The position numbers and the translations under genes were made by a program. Below are positions 1 through 11,259 of a stretch of 64,000 nt of DNA, piece after piece. Location of the stretch: NCBI RefSeq assembly GCF_033568475.1, contig NC_133122.1, forward strand, positions 185,089,449-185,153,448, given 5' to 3'. This DNA is from Henckelia pumila (Eukaryota; Streptophyta; Magnoliopsida; Lamiales; Gesneriaceae). Under the pieces are notes generated by a model, which did no database searches, was not told the origin of the DNA, and saw only the letters and a program-made list of their open reading frames with translations. The first letter of the stretch is position 1. Each line of letters begins with the position of its first letter.

Positions 1-1336
1 ACCATGGAATTGTTCCATGATAAAATTTTTAAACTTTCGCTGCACCGGGTATCAATCGTGATTGATCTGACCGCCAGTTTTTTCCAACAGGGACCTAAGA
101 TAAGGATCGTGTTCGAGATCTTAGGAGTAGCAGAAGATTGGTTGGAGCATATGAGATACTACTTTCCATTATGTTTTGACCTAGGAGGGCATTTTTATAG
201 ATTTTTCACAAGTATTTGGATAGATTGTCATGAGAATCTTGGCTCATATACCAGATAATGATCCCAACAATATTGGAAGGATCCAGTAGATTAGTAAGGT
301 CATGTAGATCTTGGGAGGAAGAGATTCTGCCAGTAGTCTGCATGGACACTTGGTACAGGCAGACGGAAAACCTCACATTCAAGATCAAGATACATACGAC
401 AATAATTTGTATGGGGTATGTTAGACAAGATGTATGATTTCTGCATATAATCAGATTTAAAGTACTGTATTAAGATTTGTTGTAATTAGTACTTCTGTTT
501 TAAGCATTTTGGATCATTGTATTATTGATTCCAAATTTTTGAGAATTTATTGGTGGTAGTAACTAAGGATTTGTAATAAAATTTTTGTTAAACCTGGTTC
601 AATGGTTTAATGTTTATTATCAGTGTTGGATCATTCGGGTGATCTACTTGTTATTAGTTGATTAGTATTCAACTATTGTGATTCATAGATTTTTTGAGTA
701 AATCAATTGTGAGTACTTACCATGTGATTAGTTCTAGGCATTTTCCTAAAATGATGGTGTAAGTATGCGAATTTTTAGGTTGTTGTCAGGGATGATGCGT
801 TTCATCAGGGGCGTGATTCATACTAGTTGCTGTATGATTTGATCTGGGTAGGTTCCTAGACCAGTTGATTTAAATTAATACCTTGATTGGTTGTTGCCAT
901 GGATGATAGGTTTCATCAGGGGCACGGTGGTGGTTTGTACCAGATATTGTGGACTCTGCTGTTTTTGATTGAGACGGATGAGGAGGCGCAACCCTATGCC
1001 GGTGTTTCTGGGAGGATTTTTCCAAATGGGCTTTTAGGGAAGGCTACCTCAATCTCGATATTTTATGCAGTCACAGCAAGGGGTATGACTACCAAGGGTT
1101 GAAAGTTGGTGCTATGGTTGCAATGAGTTTTCATTTTAGTGGTGTTGTTATTGAGTTTCGATTTGGTTGTATAAACAATTTATCGTTTTTGGTTTTAGTC
1201 ATCGGTTGTATTCCGCCGGTTTTGTTTGTAAACCCGATTATAGTTTCCATGTTTAATTCGCTTTATCGCTATGATTAAGTTATATTGATTGCATGCTTAT
1301 TAATTCACCTATTAGGTGATCCGCGTAGGGTCACTA
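1..1336 (+). mobile_element. Decayed 3' end of a chromovirus-type gypsy element (pol tail plus LTR)
   Basis: Seen: the last 200 bases resemble the end of the LTRs of element A. They share the stretch around TCGATTTGGTTGTAT, a GCATGCTTATTA-like block, and a terminal TAGGTGATCC...AGGGTCACTAC. Bases 60-400 read as a badly broken integrase C-terminus/chromodomain region, with a GPF.EIL-like stretch and a late WEDE-like stretch, and several frames are needed. A 40-bp motif containing GTTTCATCAGGGG occurs twice about 110 bp apart (near 780 and 890). Inference: an old relative of element A lacking its 5' part, which lies outside the window. The LTR start could not be fixed. Small open frames here (4-258, 887-1102) are not credible genes. 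Confidence 0.45.
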
Positions 1337-1345
1337 CGATATCTC

Positions 1346-1347
<2 letters not shown>

Positions 1348-1393
<46 letters not shown>
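1348..1393. repeat. (TTA)n microsatellite
   Basis: About 15 uninterrupted TTA repeats directly follow the decayed LTR end. Confidence 0.95.
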
Positions 1394-1609
1394 AACTCTC
1401 TTAATTTTTATGAATATGTTATCCCCTATATATAAAAAACCGAGATGAGCAAATCTTGATGTTTGAGAGATTCTCGAAATTCAAATTTTAAAAATTGAAA
1501 AAAAGATTTCAATCCCTTCCAATAGCTAACAGGCGATCTGCTATCTTTTCAAATTTAATTATTTTTATATAAGTCGAGTTTTTACTAAATATAGTAATTT
1601 TTTGTCAAA

Positions 1610-3430
1610 ACGTACTTACTAAAAATATCATGTTAATTAATGTTATATATAATGATGATGATTTTCGATTCAAAATCTAAAATTTAATCGGATATATTGT
1701 CACTATTTTCAATTTGAATTAGTTGTTTTGTGGGTAAAATATCCATAAATATTATATATAATAATATACCAAATTTCGGTTCAAAAATTTGATATGATAA
1801 AATGTTATCACTTTTTTTAAAAAAAATTAATTAATTTTTCTGTGTCCAAATATATTTGAAAATATCAATAAATTATATACATATATATATATAATAATGT
1901 CTCAAAGTTAATTTGTTTTGTGTCTACCTGTATGTGAAAATTTTTCATAAATACTACATATGACAATGTACAAATTTTTTGTTTAAAATTTAAAATTTAA
2001 TCGGATGTTATCACTATTTTTAATTCTAGTTAATTTTTTTGTTCGAATATATGTGAAAATTTACATAAACGTTATATATGATGATATACCAATTTTATGT
2101 TCAAAATTTGAAATTTGATCTTGTGTTATCATTAATTTTAAATTTCAGTTAATTTTTTGTGTTAATATATTTGTGAAAATTTTCATAAATGATATATATG
2201 GTAACATACAAATTTTAGTTCAAAATTTGAAATTTAATCAGGCGTTATCACTAATTTTTAATTTAAGTCACTTTTTTTTAGCAAGATTTAAGTCACTTTT
2301 TTTATGTTCTTATACATGTGAAAATCTCAATAAATAAACTATATGATAAAGTGTTAATTCATGTTTGGTTCAAAACTTGATTGGATATGTTATCATAACA
2401 TTTTAATTTCAGTTAATTGTTTTCTATATATAAGTGAACATTTATGTATTGTTATGTCGATAATGCACTAATTTTCGATTCAAAATTTGAATTTTGATTG
2501 TATGTTATCACTAATTTTTAATTTTATTTAATTTTTTAATCCATATAAATGTAAAAAAAAAAATTCATAAATGCTATGATAATGTACCAATTTTTGGTAA
2601 AAAAACAAAATTTGGGTAATTGCATACATTACCCCTGTGAAATATCGAGATTGCTAAAAATCCCCTATGAAAAAATAATGATCTACTAGCTCCCTGTGTT
2701 TTTTAATCTTGAGCACATACCTCCCCGTGTTTTCAAAATTTGAGCACATAACCCCTTGTCCGTACGTATTTTCAGAGGTATTTGTGCACAAAATTTGAAA
2801 ACACAAGGAGTTTATAGTCATAGGGGTTTTTAGCAATGTCATGATTTCATAGGGGTAGTATATGCAATTATCCAAATTTTTTTTTTGCAATTTGGTATGT
2901 GTGAAATTTTCTATAAACTCTATATATGATACTATACTAATATTTGGTTCGAAATTTGAAATTTAATGAGATTTTAATTATCATTATTTTAAAATTTCAG
3001 TTAATTTTTGTGTTTATATGTGTGTGTATTAAATTTTTTAAATTGTTTTTTTTAGAACATTTTCATAAATGTTATACATGATAAGTTGATAACGTACAAA
3101 TATTTGATTCAAAATTTAAAATTTGATCGAGTGTTATCCCAATTTTTTAATTCAGTTAATATTTTTGTGTCCCTATTAAAATTTCCATCAATGTTATGTA
3201 TGATGGATAATATATCATTTTTTAATTCAAATTTTGATTAGATATTATCACTAATTTTAAATTTCAATTATTTTTTATGTTTGCATATATATCGAACATT
3301 TGCTTAAAATATATATGTGGATAATATTCAAATTTTCAAGTTAAAATTTGAAATTTGAACCAATTCTATCATTATTTTTTAATTTTAGTTAATTTTTTTT
3401 TTTTGCATATATATTAGAAAGTTTCCACAT
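1610..3430. repeat. Degenerate AT-rich tandem array, unit about 120 bp
   Basis: A composite phrase recurs about 14 times: a TTCAAAATTTGAAATTT-like block, then a GTTATCACTAATTTT-like block, then TCAGTTAATTTTTTGTGT, then a TATATGTGAAAATTTTCATAAATG-like block broken by substitutions. The first block lies near 1667, 1777, 1981, 2099, 2217, 2369, 2477, 2949, 3106, 3221 and 3342, giving a typical spacing of 110-125 bp. Units have diverged strongly, so the array is old. There is no coding potential. Non-autonomous plant Helitrons often carry such arrays, but no clear Helitron ends were found here. Confidence 0.65.
2614..2873. mobile_element. Foldback/MITE-like element with long terminal inverted repeats
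   Basis: The left end GGGTAATTGCATACATTACC is mirrored at the right end by GGTAGTATATGCAATTATCC. The complementarity continues inward through blocks related to TTGCTAAAAATCCCC and GTGTTTTCAAAATTTG, so nearly the whole 260 bp can fold on itself. Both sides are flanked by AAATTT, a possible target duplication. It interrupts one unit of the surrounding tandem array and is therefore younger than the array. No transposase is encoded; the open frame at 2654-2890 is a by-product. Confidence 0.7.
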
Positions 3431-3639
3431 TGTTTTATATCTATCTATATACTACTCATATAAAAACAGAGTTGTAAAAAATAGTAAATCTATGTAAATG
3501 ACAATTTATAAAAGCAAAGCATTATCAATATATATGTTTACATTTACAGTATTAAATATTTGAAAGAAAATATATAATAAATATATATGTAAATAAGTGC
3601 GTGGTGCTTGACTAAACTTATTAAAAACATCATATATGC

Positions 3640-4312
3640 TCTAGAAGCTTATAAAATGGTTTAGAAGCTTATAAGTTCTCAGTTCTTATTTTAAAAATAA
3701 TTTGTTAAAGTGTTTGAGTGAGTTTATTTTAAACTTAAAAATATTGATGTGTTTGGTATTAAAAATCTTTTTATTGACAAAATCACCAAAAGATCAATAT
3801 ACAATACTATAAAGATAATACAAATAATTATATATATACAAAAATAGTTTTAGAATTTTATCATAAAAATTAAATATATATTAAAAATAAAATTATTTTA
3901 TATTTTAATTTAGAACAATTGATATTCGTTGGTATTTTTTAAAAAAATATATTTAATGTTATCATTAATATGTTCAATTAAAAGATATTTTTAAAATCTC
4001 TCAATTATACCTTGATACTTTTGTTTTCTTAAATTCTAATAAAATAGATGGAGGGTATGGTGGACATTTTAAGAAAATTTATAAGGATTGTATGGAAGAG
4101 TAAAATATTAAAATAATAAATTTTCTAAAAAATTAAGGGTGGAACATCTTTTTAAAAAAGAGTTTATATGTTGTCAAACAATTTATTTTGACAGCTTATA
4201 AGTTATTTGGAAAATAATTTTTTCCAAACTAAGGTTATAAGCTCTGAAAAAGCTTATAAGTCGTTTTCAAGAGTTTATAAGCTTTTTCAAGTCCCAAACA
4301 CCCTCTAAATGT
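3640..4312. mobile_element. Possible hAT-type MITE
   Basis: The left part has repeated AGAAGCTTATAA motifs followed by AAAGTGTTTGAGTGAG. The right part has the complementary motifs (GCTTATAAG, AGAGTTTATAAGCTT) and ends CCCAAACACCCTCT. GCTTATAAGCT-rich ends with a CAAACACC terminus are typical of degenerate plant hAT-like MITEs. Exact ends and the 8-bp duplication could not be fixed. Confidence 0.35.
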
Positions 4313-4820
4313 GAAATTTTTTCTATTTTTTTGAAAAAAAATTCAAAATTGAATTTGGAGTCCCTTTAAAATATAAGCTACATTTAATTGTTTGCATTTA
4401 TTATAAAATTTTAATTTTGGTTATATTTTTAGTTATACGTTAGTTTTATATATTTTCTCATTATTCTCTAAAATATTATATTGAATAAAATAAAATTTTT
4501 ATTTGATATTACATTTTCAAAATTTTTGTTGAAGACTAACGTCAATAATTTTTGGTATACTGGTTGTTTGTAAATTTATAATATTATTATGTATCTTAAT
4601 CGAAAATTTAATATAATATATTTTTAACATATTCTCAAAATATTTAAATTTTTAATCAAAATTTATTCATCTATAAAAAAATTTTTCAAAAAATATATTC
4701 ATATAATTAATGACAAAAATATTTTGAATTTTTGAAAAATATTTATTCATTTTTTTAAAAATTTGATAGATAAAATAATAAATTATATTTAAGATATGTT
4801 TTTCTATTTTTTTTTATTAT
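4313..4820. other. AT-rich intergenic DNA, no feature recognised
   Basis: Long A/T runs and short repeated phrases, with no open frame or repeat structure I can support. Confidence 0.6.
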
Positions 4821-4823
4821 TTC

Positions 4824-4990
4824 TCTGATACCAATCGTAGGACTGAGTGTTTGCCACTTTATCAAAAGGTATAGTTGGTGATAATCGTGTAACTCAAATC
4901 TTTTAAACCGAACAGTAGCCCAAGCGCCATAGTTCGATCGTTTCCACCTAAAATAGACAATTATTGCACCCCAACAAGTTCAACTTAACT
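4824..4990 (-). mobile_element. Possible LTR-element remnant with a primer-binding-site-like motif
   Basis: The minus strand of 4825-4835 reads TTGGTATCAGA, the usual plant initiator-Met tRNA primer site. The adjoining 150 bp (GGACTGAGTGTTTGCCACTT and onward) look like a minus-strand LTR end. No second LTR was found, so this is a weak call. Confidence 0.3.
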
Positions 4991-6060
4991 AAGAATCGAA
5001 TATAATAATAAGAATTCAATTTGACCGTAAAAATATTGATATACTTAATTTAGTGTTATCTCAAATGATATTAATATTTTTTATATAATAATTTTTTAAA
5101 CTAATGTTTAAAATTTAAGTATATTTGTTACATTAGTAGATATTTTTTTCATCTTCACATTTGATTTATAAATTGCATTTCAAGTCAGTTATTAATTAAG
5201 AAAGCTTACTAGCTAGAGACCACCGACCCATAATTAAAAGTTCTAATAAAGCAGATAAACGATTAAACTCCTTAAAAAATTTATCCAACTTATTAATTTC
5301 ATTATTACTCCACTAAAAATATGGGATTGAACTCTTATTTATCATGCAATATTTTGCTCGACTAGAAGAGCATTCCATTGATATCATTATATATGGATTA
5401 ATCACCCATAGGCAATTCGTAATTGCTTGAGAATTTTTATTTTATCTCTCTAATTACTTCTTATCTTCATTTATCATTAATTTAATAGTGAATTGTTCAA
5501 TTTCTAACACAGTTATAAACTAGTTGGACCTAACACTCAGTTCCAGAATTAAACAAATGAGATAATCGTCTTTTTACATCCCACAAGAACGAATAGATTT
5601 TGTGTTTGTGAATTCATATTCTCAGCCACTCTTGAAAAATGAAAGTGTTGAGAGTGCACAATTGCAAACTTTAAACAGAAAAATTAAGAATCGTATAGAA
5701 ATGAACATGAATCTATAATCACATCAGGATTAATATATGTCTATATATGATCATCTTATGATTTAATTACAGTTTTGTATAAATAATTTATTATGAAATT
5801 TATAACTGAATCACTCTAAGTCCTACAAAATCTCATTATATATAAATGTTTCAATCTAGATGTCTCAACATCGACGATTAGGATAAGATGGTCACATTCA
5901 CAATGGTCATTGACTGTATCAATGATGCTTTTATTAAAAATCTCGTGCTTTAATTAATGTAATAGTCTGTTTTTTTTGTTTGTTAATGTATATTTATCAC
6001 TAAATAAATTTATATAACATAACATAACAATATCAATAAATTAATTATTCACTTACGAGA
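4991..6060. other. Intergenic upstream region of the lipid-transfer gene
   Basis: About 1.07 kb of AT-rich sequence without a supported gene or repeat. It includes the distal promoter of the gene at 6133. Confidence 0.6.
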
Positions 6061-6078
6061 TGACAAAAATCAAAGTCC

Positions 6079-6085
6079 TATAAAT
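6079..6085 (+). promoter_or_regulatory. Probable TATA box of the lipid-transfer protein gene
   Basis: TATAAAT lies 48 bp upstream of the ATG at 6133. With the usual 25-35 bp from TATA box to start site, the 5' leader would be about 15-25 nt. Inference from motif and distance. Confidence 0.55.
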
Positions 6086-6132
6086 CTTTCCCATGATTCA
6101 CAAAATTTTCAATATTCAATACAAACCTGGAA

Positions 6133-6417
6133 ATGAAGAAATCTGCTGCCAATGTTGCTTTCTGGTTCCTAGTGTTGGCGCTGATATGCGAAGCAGAGGA
6201 AACAACTGATGTCGTCTGCAACGTGACGGTGCTCAGCCCGTGCACGGCGGCGATGGAAGGCTCCGGCGTACCATCAGCGGAGTGTTGTGTGAAGCTGAGA
6301 GAGCAAGTGCCGTGCCTCTGCACTTACATCAAGGATCCAGCCCTCGCACCTTATGTTAACTCAGCCAACGGCCCAAAAGTTGCAGCCGCGTGCGGCGTCA
6401 CCGTCCCAAAATGTTGA
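6133..6417 (+). CDS. Type 2 non-specific lipid-transfer protein (nsLTP2), secreted
   Basis: A 94-residue intronless protein. Residues 1 to about 21 form a signal peptide (MKKSAANVAFWFLVLALICE). The mature part has the complete eight-cysteine motif: VVC, SPC, the CC pair, PCLC (Cys-X-Cys), AAC and the terminal PKC. The residue between the fifth and sixth cysteines is Leu, and the mature length of about 70 residues fits type 2 rather than type 1 LTPs (about 90 residues). Members carry lipids in a hydrophobic tunnel closed by four disulfides and act in the apoplast, in cuticle/suberin deposition or defence. The start is the first ATG after the TATA box and gives a proper signal peptide. The codons are clearly more GC-rich than the flanks, as expected of a selected gene. 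No stop or missing cysteine. This is the one confident host gene in the window. Confidence 0.92.
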   Translation: MKKSAANVAFWFLVLALICEAEETTDVVCNVTVLSPCTAAMEGSGVPSAECCVKLREQVPCLCTYIKDPALAPYVNSANGPKVAAACGVTVPKC

Positions 6418-6464
6418 ATTTAATTTACATAATAATAAAAAAAATTTGTTGAATTTAATTATGA

Positions 6465-6470
6465 AATAAA
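6465..6470 (+). terminator. Possible polyadenylation signal of the lipid-transfer gene
   Basis: AATAAA about 50 bp after the stop codon. The motif is common in AT-rich DNA, so the call rests on its position. Confidence 0.35.
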
Positions 6471-6500
6471 ACTGCGAAATTGGTTGCGTTCCGATCACTG

Positions 6501-7233
6501 TGTTCTTTGGAAATTTTGAAAATGGAATTTCGAATTGAATTTGGAATCTATGGATTTAAATTTTCATAGCTATAATGTTTGACTAATCTTATTTAAAAAT
6601 AAGATTTGATACTTAAAATTAATGTTATTTGATATTTTATAATTTTGTTCTACTTTTTATTTTTTTAAATCTCATTCTAATTAATAATTTGTTTATACAT
6701 AATATACGAGAAAAATGATTTTTTGGAAGAAAAACGAGAAAAATGATTTATAAATGTAAGAAAAATATTTTTTTATTAAATAATTTTTTTAATTTGAAAA
6801 AGGTTCATCAAGAAAACTAAGATAAGTCGTTAAATTATGATAATTGGGATTTTAATATTGAAAAAGTAATCTAGTCCATCAGAAAAAGAAAAAAAAAGAA
6901 TTACATAATATTTAAAATATATAAATTTTTTAAATGATTTCAAAATAATTTTTGCATTTGTATGATAAAGTATGTGTGATTAAATGTATATTTTTTAAGA
7001 AAATGATACTTTATTTTTTTTAAAGAAAAAATTAGTTATTTCATCCACATAACTCAAATCTCGTAAAATCATTTCATTTTTGCTAGGATTTTAATTTTAG
7101 TTATATTAAATCTATCAAATTTCACCAAATACCAATCTCATTTTAAAATTCAATTATGTCAAACACTCGAAAAATAGGATTTTCAATTCTAAATCCCACC
7201 AAATTTCATGAAATCCATGGAACCAAACAAACC
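6501..7233. mobile_element. Inverted-repeat MITE-like element downstream of the lipid-transfer gene
   Basis: The left end (TGTTCTTTGGAAATTTTGAA and onward, with TGGAATCTATGGATTT) is roughly the reverse complement of the right end (ATTTCATGAAATCCATGG, AACCAAACAAACC). The inner arms also pair: AAATAAGATTTGATACTTAAAATT on the left is matched by the AATACCAATCTCATTTTAAAATT region on the right, both imperfectly. About 730 bp and non-coding. The TTTGGTTCCATGG-type terminus is common in plant MITEs. Ends are approximate. Confidence 0.45.
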
Positions 7234-7735
7234 TTTTAACTTAAAAATTATTTCTATTCCCAATTTATTTTATCCGAAGTATGAAGGAAAGTAACAGGTA
7301 GATTAATTCTAGGGACGAATCAGGGCACATATATAAGTGTGATTTTTTTGCATCCTATTTAATTTTATGTTTAATGATTTATTCATATAAGTTTATATCA
7401 TATAAATAAAAGTAAAAATAAACGAGTCAATTATATTTTAAACGTTTAACGCTTTAAAAGTAAAAAAATAATATTATTTTTCTGTATACATATGAAAGGA
7501 TTTTTATACATATGAAGAGCCATGAAAGGAATCGAAATTAATCGTAGCATGCACAGCTATATATCGGATGTATTTAAAAGTATAGGGTCGAATTAATCGT
7601 GACCTAATTAGCTTGCTAACAAGGATGCACACTGTATATCTATACTATCTAATGAACAAAGTACAAGTTTGTCATTAACAAATGACAAAAATATAGCTTC
7701 TTTCATTTAATAAAAGTTTTTATAAAAACCTTTTT
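7234..7735. other. AT-rich intergenic DNA, no feature recognised
   Basis: No open frame, inverted repeat or known terminal motif could be supported here. Confidence 0.55.
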
Positions 7736-8421
7736 ATTTTGATAGCTTGAGCTGACTCAACTGCTTGATTTGAAATAATTTGCTTAAACGCAATTTTGCT
7801 CGAAAGAACTGATCTGATCAAGCAGAATAGCTTCCTTGCAAAATTGAACTGGAAAGCTTAAGACAGATCGAATATGTAAATGCAGTAAGTAAAGATAAAG
7901 AACAAGAGATTTTTTATGGAAGTTCGAAGCTAAAACGTTTACTTCTACGTCCCCTTCTTCTGTTTCCAGAAGTATTTCACTATAAAAGTTTGATTTACAC
8001 AACAACTTGTACAAATCCGATCCGATCAACCCTTGAAAGGAACTCTTAGTATCAACTTCTAAATACAGATAACTATCTGTCTGAGTTACAACTTTGAATA
8101 CAAAGTAAGATAGACTTCAACAATCTAGTCTAAGTATCACAGAGTGATCTTGATCAATCGATCTGGTATAAGCAGTGAGCTTGAACTCTGTGTATTGAAC
8201 TTTGATCTGCTACTTGTCTGACTGAGTGAAATTCACAAAGGAAAGCTTGATAATCTTTAAGCTTAGAATTACGAAAGCAAAAGTTGGCAAAAGTTATTGA
8301 TCTTTAAGTATCATCAAGTATTTATAGACACTTTTCTTTATCGTTCAAAAAAGTAGTCAGTAGAATGTCTGTCTCTGTTTCATTCGACATTGAATCAGAA
8401 GATGACACGTGTTCTCATATC
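7736..8421 (-). mobile_element. Distal part of the 3' LTR of old minus-strand element X
   Basis: The segment contains a stretch related to one at 23810-23870: a TTTATGGA.GTT.G block, then a CTACGTC.CCCCTTCTTC block. Both places are next to minus-strand retroelement sequence. Together with 9357-9745 it appears to form one LTR, split by the probable solo LTR between them. Boundaries are inferred. Confidence 0.4.
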
Positions 8422-9356
8422 TATCACGCCCCGAAACTGGGCCTAGTTGACATCGTCATTATTTAACAGGCCCAAAACTGAATTTGCTCATCTTCTTCTA
8501 GTTCTTTCTCGTTTTTATCTGAGATAGTTTTGGGTGGGTGAGTGATATGGTTGTCACTCAGTAAACGAGGAAAAACTATCCCAGATTTTTAAAATCATTT
8601 TAATAGTGATCTCATGTACAAAAATATATCAAAACAGAACAGAAATTCGGTAATCAGAAATAACAGTAATCATTTTTTGCACTAAACTGTATTATGAATT
8701 TGTGGCTAATTGATATAAGTCCTTTATATGTTAACCTCTAAAGGGTGAGACCAATAATTAGTAATCAGAGTTCAGTAGTGTTCAAAATATATATTCCTAC
8801 CAGTAATTCACAAGATTTAATGCATGAGAAATCAGTAGTTCAGTTTTCGTAAAATCAGGATTTTGAATACAATAACATGTTAGAATCAATTTTAAAACAT
8901 ATAAAAACAATTCGGTACTTTAAAACGCCCACTTACAGTTATTGCTAAAGGATTTCGGTTGTTCTTGAAAGGTTTCTCTTACTCAACTGTATGCTCAACT
9001 GGTCTGCTTCAACTAAACTCTTCTGTTCAACTGAATTTTCTTGCTCTAATTATACAATGTATTTGCTTAGAATGTTGTGTAACATCTCTCAGAAATCTAA
9101 GTGCCATTTATAGCACAAATCTAACTATTACACTTCCTATTTATTGCCCTTAACTGACATAACTGTCATTAATCCGATTTAATGTATCGGTTACAGATCT
9201 GGTTAGCTACTAGATTGATCTTGGTCAACTCAGTCTACCTCATTTCAGTTTACTCAAATCACTTTACCTTAGTTTCCTCAATTCAGTTTACATAAAATCA
9301 GTCTACCTCAAATCCGTTTACCTTAGTTCTGCTAATTGAAATTTTGGGTTCTCACA
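8422..9356 (+). mobile_element. Probable solo LTR of another gypsy-type element
   Basis: Begins TATCACGCCCCGAAACTGGG and ends TTTTGGGTTCTCACA. CACGCCCCGAAAC starts and GGGTTCTCACA ends are typical of plant gypsy LTRs; the usual TG start appears mutated to TA. About 935 bp with no internal region or second copy. Flanking pentamers (ATATC, GTACC) do not match, so a target duplication is not confirmed. The right third has repeated TCA(G/A)TTTAC(C/T)T motifs. The open frame at 8959-9153 is not credible. Confidence 0.42.
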
Positions 9357-9745
9357 GTACCTTTCCAAATATAGTGGAACATTTGAATCAGTGTCGGGTA
9401 CAGATACTAACGCCTATATATCAACAAATTTCCTTGTCTATTATTCTAACAACTTTGCTACGTAGCTTTGATGTGGTCTGGTGTTGCTCTTTTTTGTCCT
9501 ATCAATCAAGATACCGACTTGCTGTAGAGTTTGATCTAATCTGGTATTGATTTGTTCTCTCTTATCTTGTCTGATCAAAGAGTATGTTAAAAGAGAGATC
9601 CATAAGCTTTTATTTAATATGTCCAGATCAATGTATGAATTTGATATCAGTCTGATTTAACTTTGTTCTTGATTTTGTTTTGACTTGTTCAATTTATCTG
9701 TTTTAACTATCACCAAAATTTACGAAGTGTTCTTCATGAATTTCC
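9357..9745 (-). mobile_element. Proximal part of the 3' LTR of element X, with polypurine tract
   Basis: On the minus strand, 9745-9760 reads as a purine-rich tract, AAAAATGGGGGAAATTCATG. It lies just downstream of the element X coding sequence and marks the start of its 3' LTR. The tract is preceded by a GACATCACCAAAAATG phrase typical of such elements. Confidence 0.4.
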
Positions 9746-9932
9746 CCCATTTTTGGTGATGTCAAAACCAAGTAATGTTATTATATCGTAAACTGATAAA
9801 TGTAGATCAAATATCACTTTAATAGATTGAGATAAGTTTGAACAAGAAGGGTAGAATCTATTTTCTGTAAAGCGTATAGATGTTTGATATTCTATAATCT
9901 TTGCTCTGAGTTTGTTTGACTATAGAGTCCTC

Positions 9933-10833
9933 TTATTGCTTGGTCTTTCCTTTTTCTTTGGATGAAGTCCTCTTACTGCTTGGTCTTTCATTTTCCTTTG
10001 GATGCAGAGGCTCCCTTTTCTCCTTTTTATCATCACCCGAGTGCTGGAGAAAATCCATAATTTCTGTGAGCTGGGTGCCAAAAGTAGACCTCATTTCCTG
10101 AAATTGATCTTGCATTGATTCTTGAACATTGTTGATATGGCAGATTATATTTGTGTTTCCTCTGAGTTGAAGATTATGCATATGTTGAATAGAAGTGGTT
10201 AAGGCAGCAATCTTCTCCATAACAGAGTGTTTAAACTCAGCAAAATCATCAGGAGTGAGAGCTTTGTCTAATAGAAAAGAGGAGATGGCCTCAAATAGTT
10301 GAAAAAGTGCAGCAGTGATCAGTTCAGGTTGCTAAGGAATCAGTGAGTAAGGAACCAAGTAAGTGTCCTGCAATTTTGGGTAGATCCGGATCAATTGTTG
10401 GTTCACTGATGTCTTGTAGAGAAACCGGAGAATGAATAGAGAGATTATCAATGATTGCAATGTGATGTGGATCGGATGATGATGGTGAGAGAGTAGTATC
10501 CTCAACTGACATTGCTTCCTGATGATTTCTCAGAGGAGTTGGTATAACCACTAAGGCGAGTTCATTAACAGTCATATCTTCAGATGGATCATTTGTATGC
10601 AGTAGAGATGGAATGACATGAATAATTGAATGCATCGAATGAGTGGTAGAATTTGATGTAGGCAGAGCAATTTCATCGATAGTCTTCAACATCTCATCTG
10701 TTGATGTTAATGGTAGTTCAAGCAGTTGATCTGAATGTTTTTTGGCTGATTTATGGGAGAGTTAACCATGTCGATTTGTTTTTCAAAAGCTATCTGGTCT
10801 TGATTCAAAATATCCTGATTGTCAGAGGGTTGT
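9933..10833 (-). pseudogene. Gag-like protein of old LTR element X (C-terminal part)
   Basis: Two minus-strand open stretches (9933-10220 and 10324-10692), joined by shorter open sequence, encode a low-complexity, acidic and Ser/Thr-rich region. It leads into a helical segment (MHNLQLRGNTNIICHINN, then QDQFQEMRSTFGTQLTEIMD) and ends in a very basic Lys-rich tail (KKEKREPL...KGKTKQ). This resembles a family of repetitive proteins found in many copies in Lamiales genomes and probably belonging to a large LTR element. That link is from memory and inferred. The frame runs into chromovirus A at 10833 and resumes on its other side at 18443, then after element E at 20700. No zinc knuckle, protease or RT was seen. 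Confidence 0.5.
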
Positions 10834-10955
10834 TGTAGTAACCCAGAGACCATTTTAAGATAATAATATGTTAAACATGATTAAGGGTTGGTAATTAATC
10901 AATTTCGGAGTATTATTGGACTTCGTAAGAGAATTTGGGCTTTTGACTTTGGGCC

Positions 10956-11237
10956 GGATCGGAAGCTCCGAACCCAGATAGGAAGCTCCAATCCCAGCCA
11001 CTTCGGAAGCTCAACGGAAGCACCGAGATCGGAAGCTCCGATCCAGGAACGGAAGTTCCGATCTCCGGCTGCCAGCTTTGCCCGATGACTCAGTCGCGAG
11101 TTTTGACAAGTGTTGATCGGGGGTGAGATCGGAAGCTCCGATCGTCGGATTGGAAGTTCCGATCCTGGCGTGTCCTGCATGCACGCAATAAGCTGGATCG
11201 GAAGCTCCGATCCTGAAATCGGAAGTTCCGATCTTGG
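10956..11237. repeat. Cluster of GATCGGAAGCTCCGATC-type palindromes
   Basis: About nine copies of a 13-17-bp palindrome built on CGGAAGCTCCG or CGGAAGTTCCG lie in 280 bp, near 10957, 10978, 11003, 11028, 11050, 11128, 11149, 11195 and 11218. Some are perfect (GATCGGAAGCTCCGATC), others carry one or two changes. The last ends about 15 bp before the TATA box, i.e. in the promoter-proximal U3. The cluster is duplicated in the 3' LTR at 17097-17378. Confidence 0.9.
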
Positions 11238-11251
11238 CCGAGAATTTTGCC

Positions 11252-11259
11252 TATAAATA
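11252..11259 (+). promoter_or_regulatory. TATA box of the chromovirus A LTR promoter
   Basis: TATAAATA in the context GCCTATAAATAGGGC. The same box lies at 17393-17400 in the 3' LTR. It defines the U3/R boundary about 30 bp downstream. Confidence 0.75.

Noticed and set aside
2654..2890. 78-codon minus-strand frame
   Set aside because: Lies wholly in the foldback element and its terminal repeats.
10956..11237. Possible CRISPR-like array
   Set aside because: Short palindromes with irregular spacing inside an LTR promoter of a plant retrotransposon; no uniform repeats and spacers.
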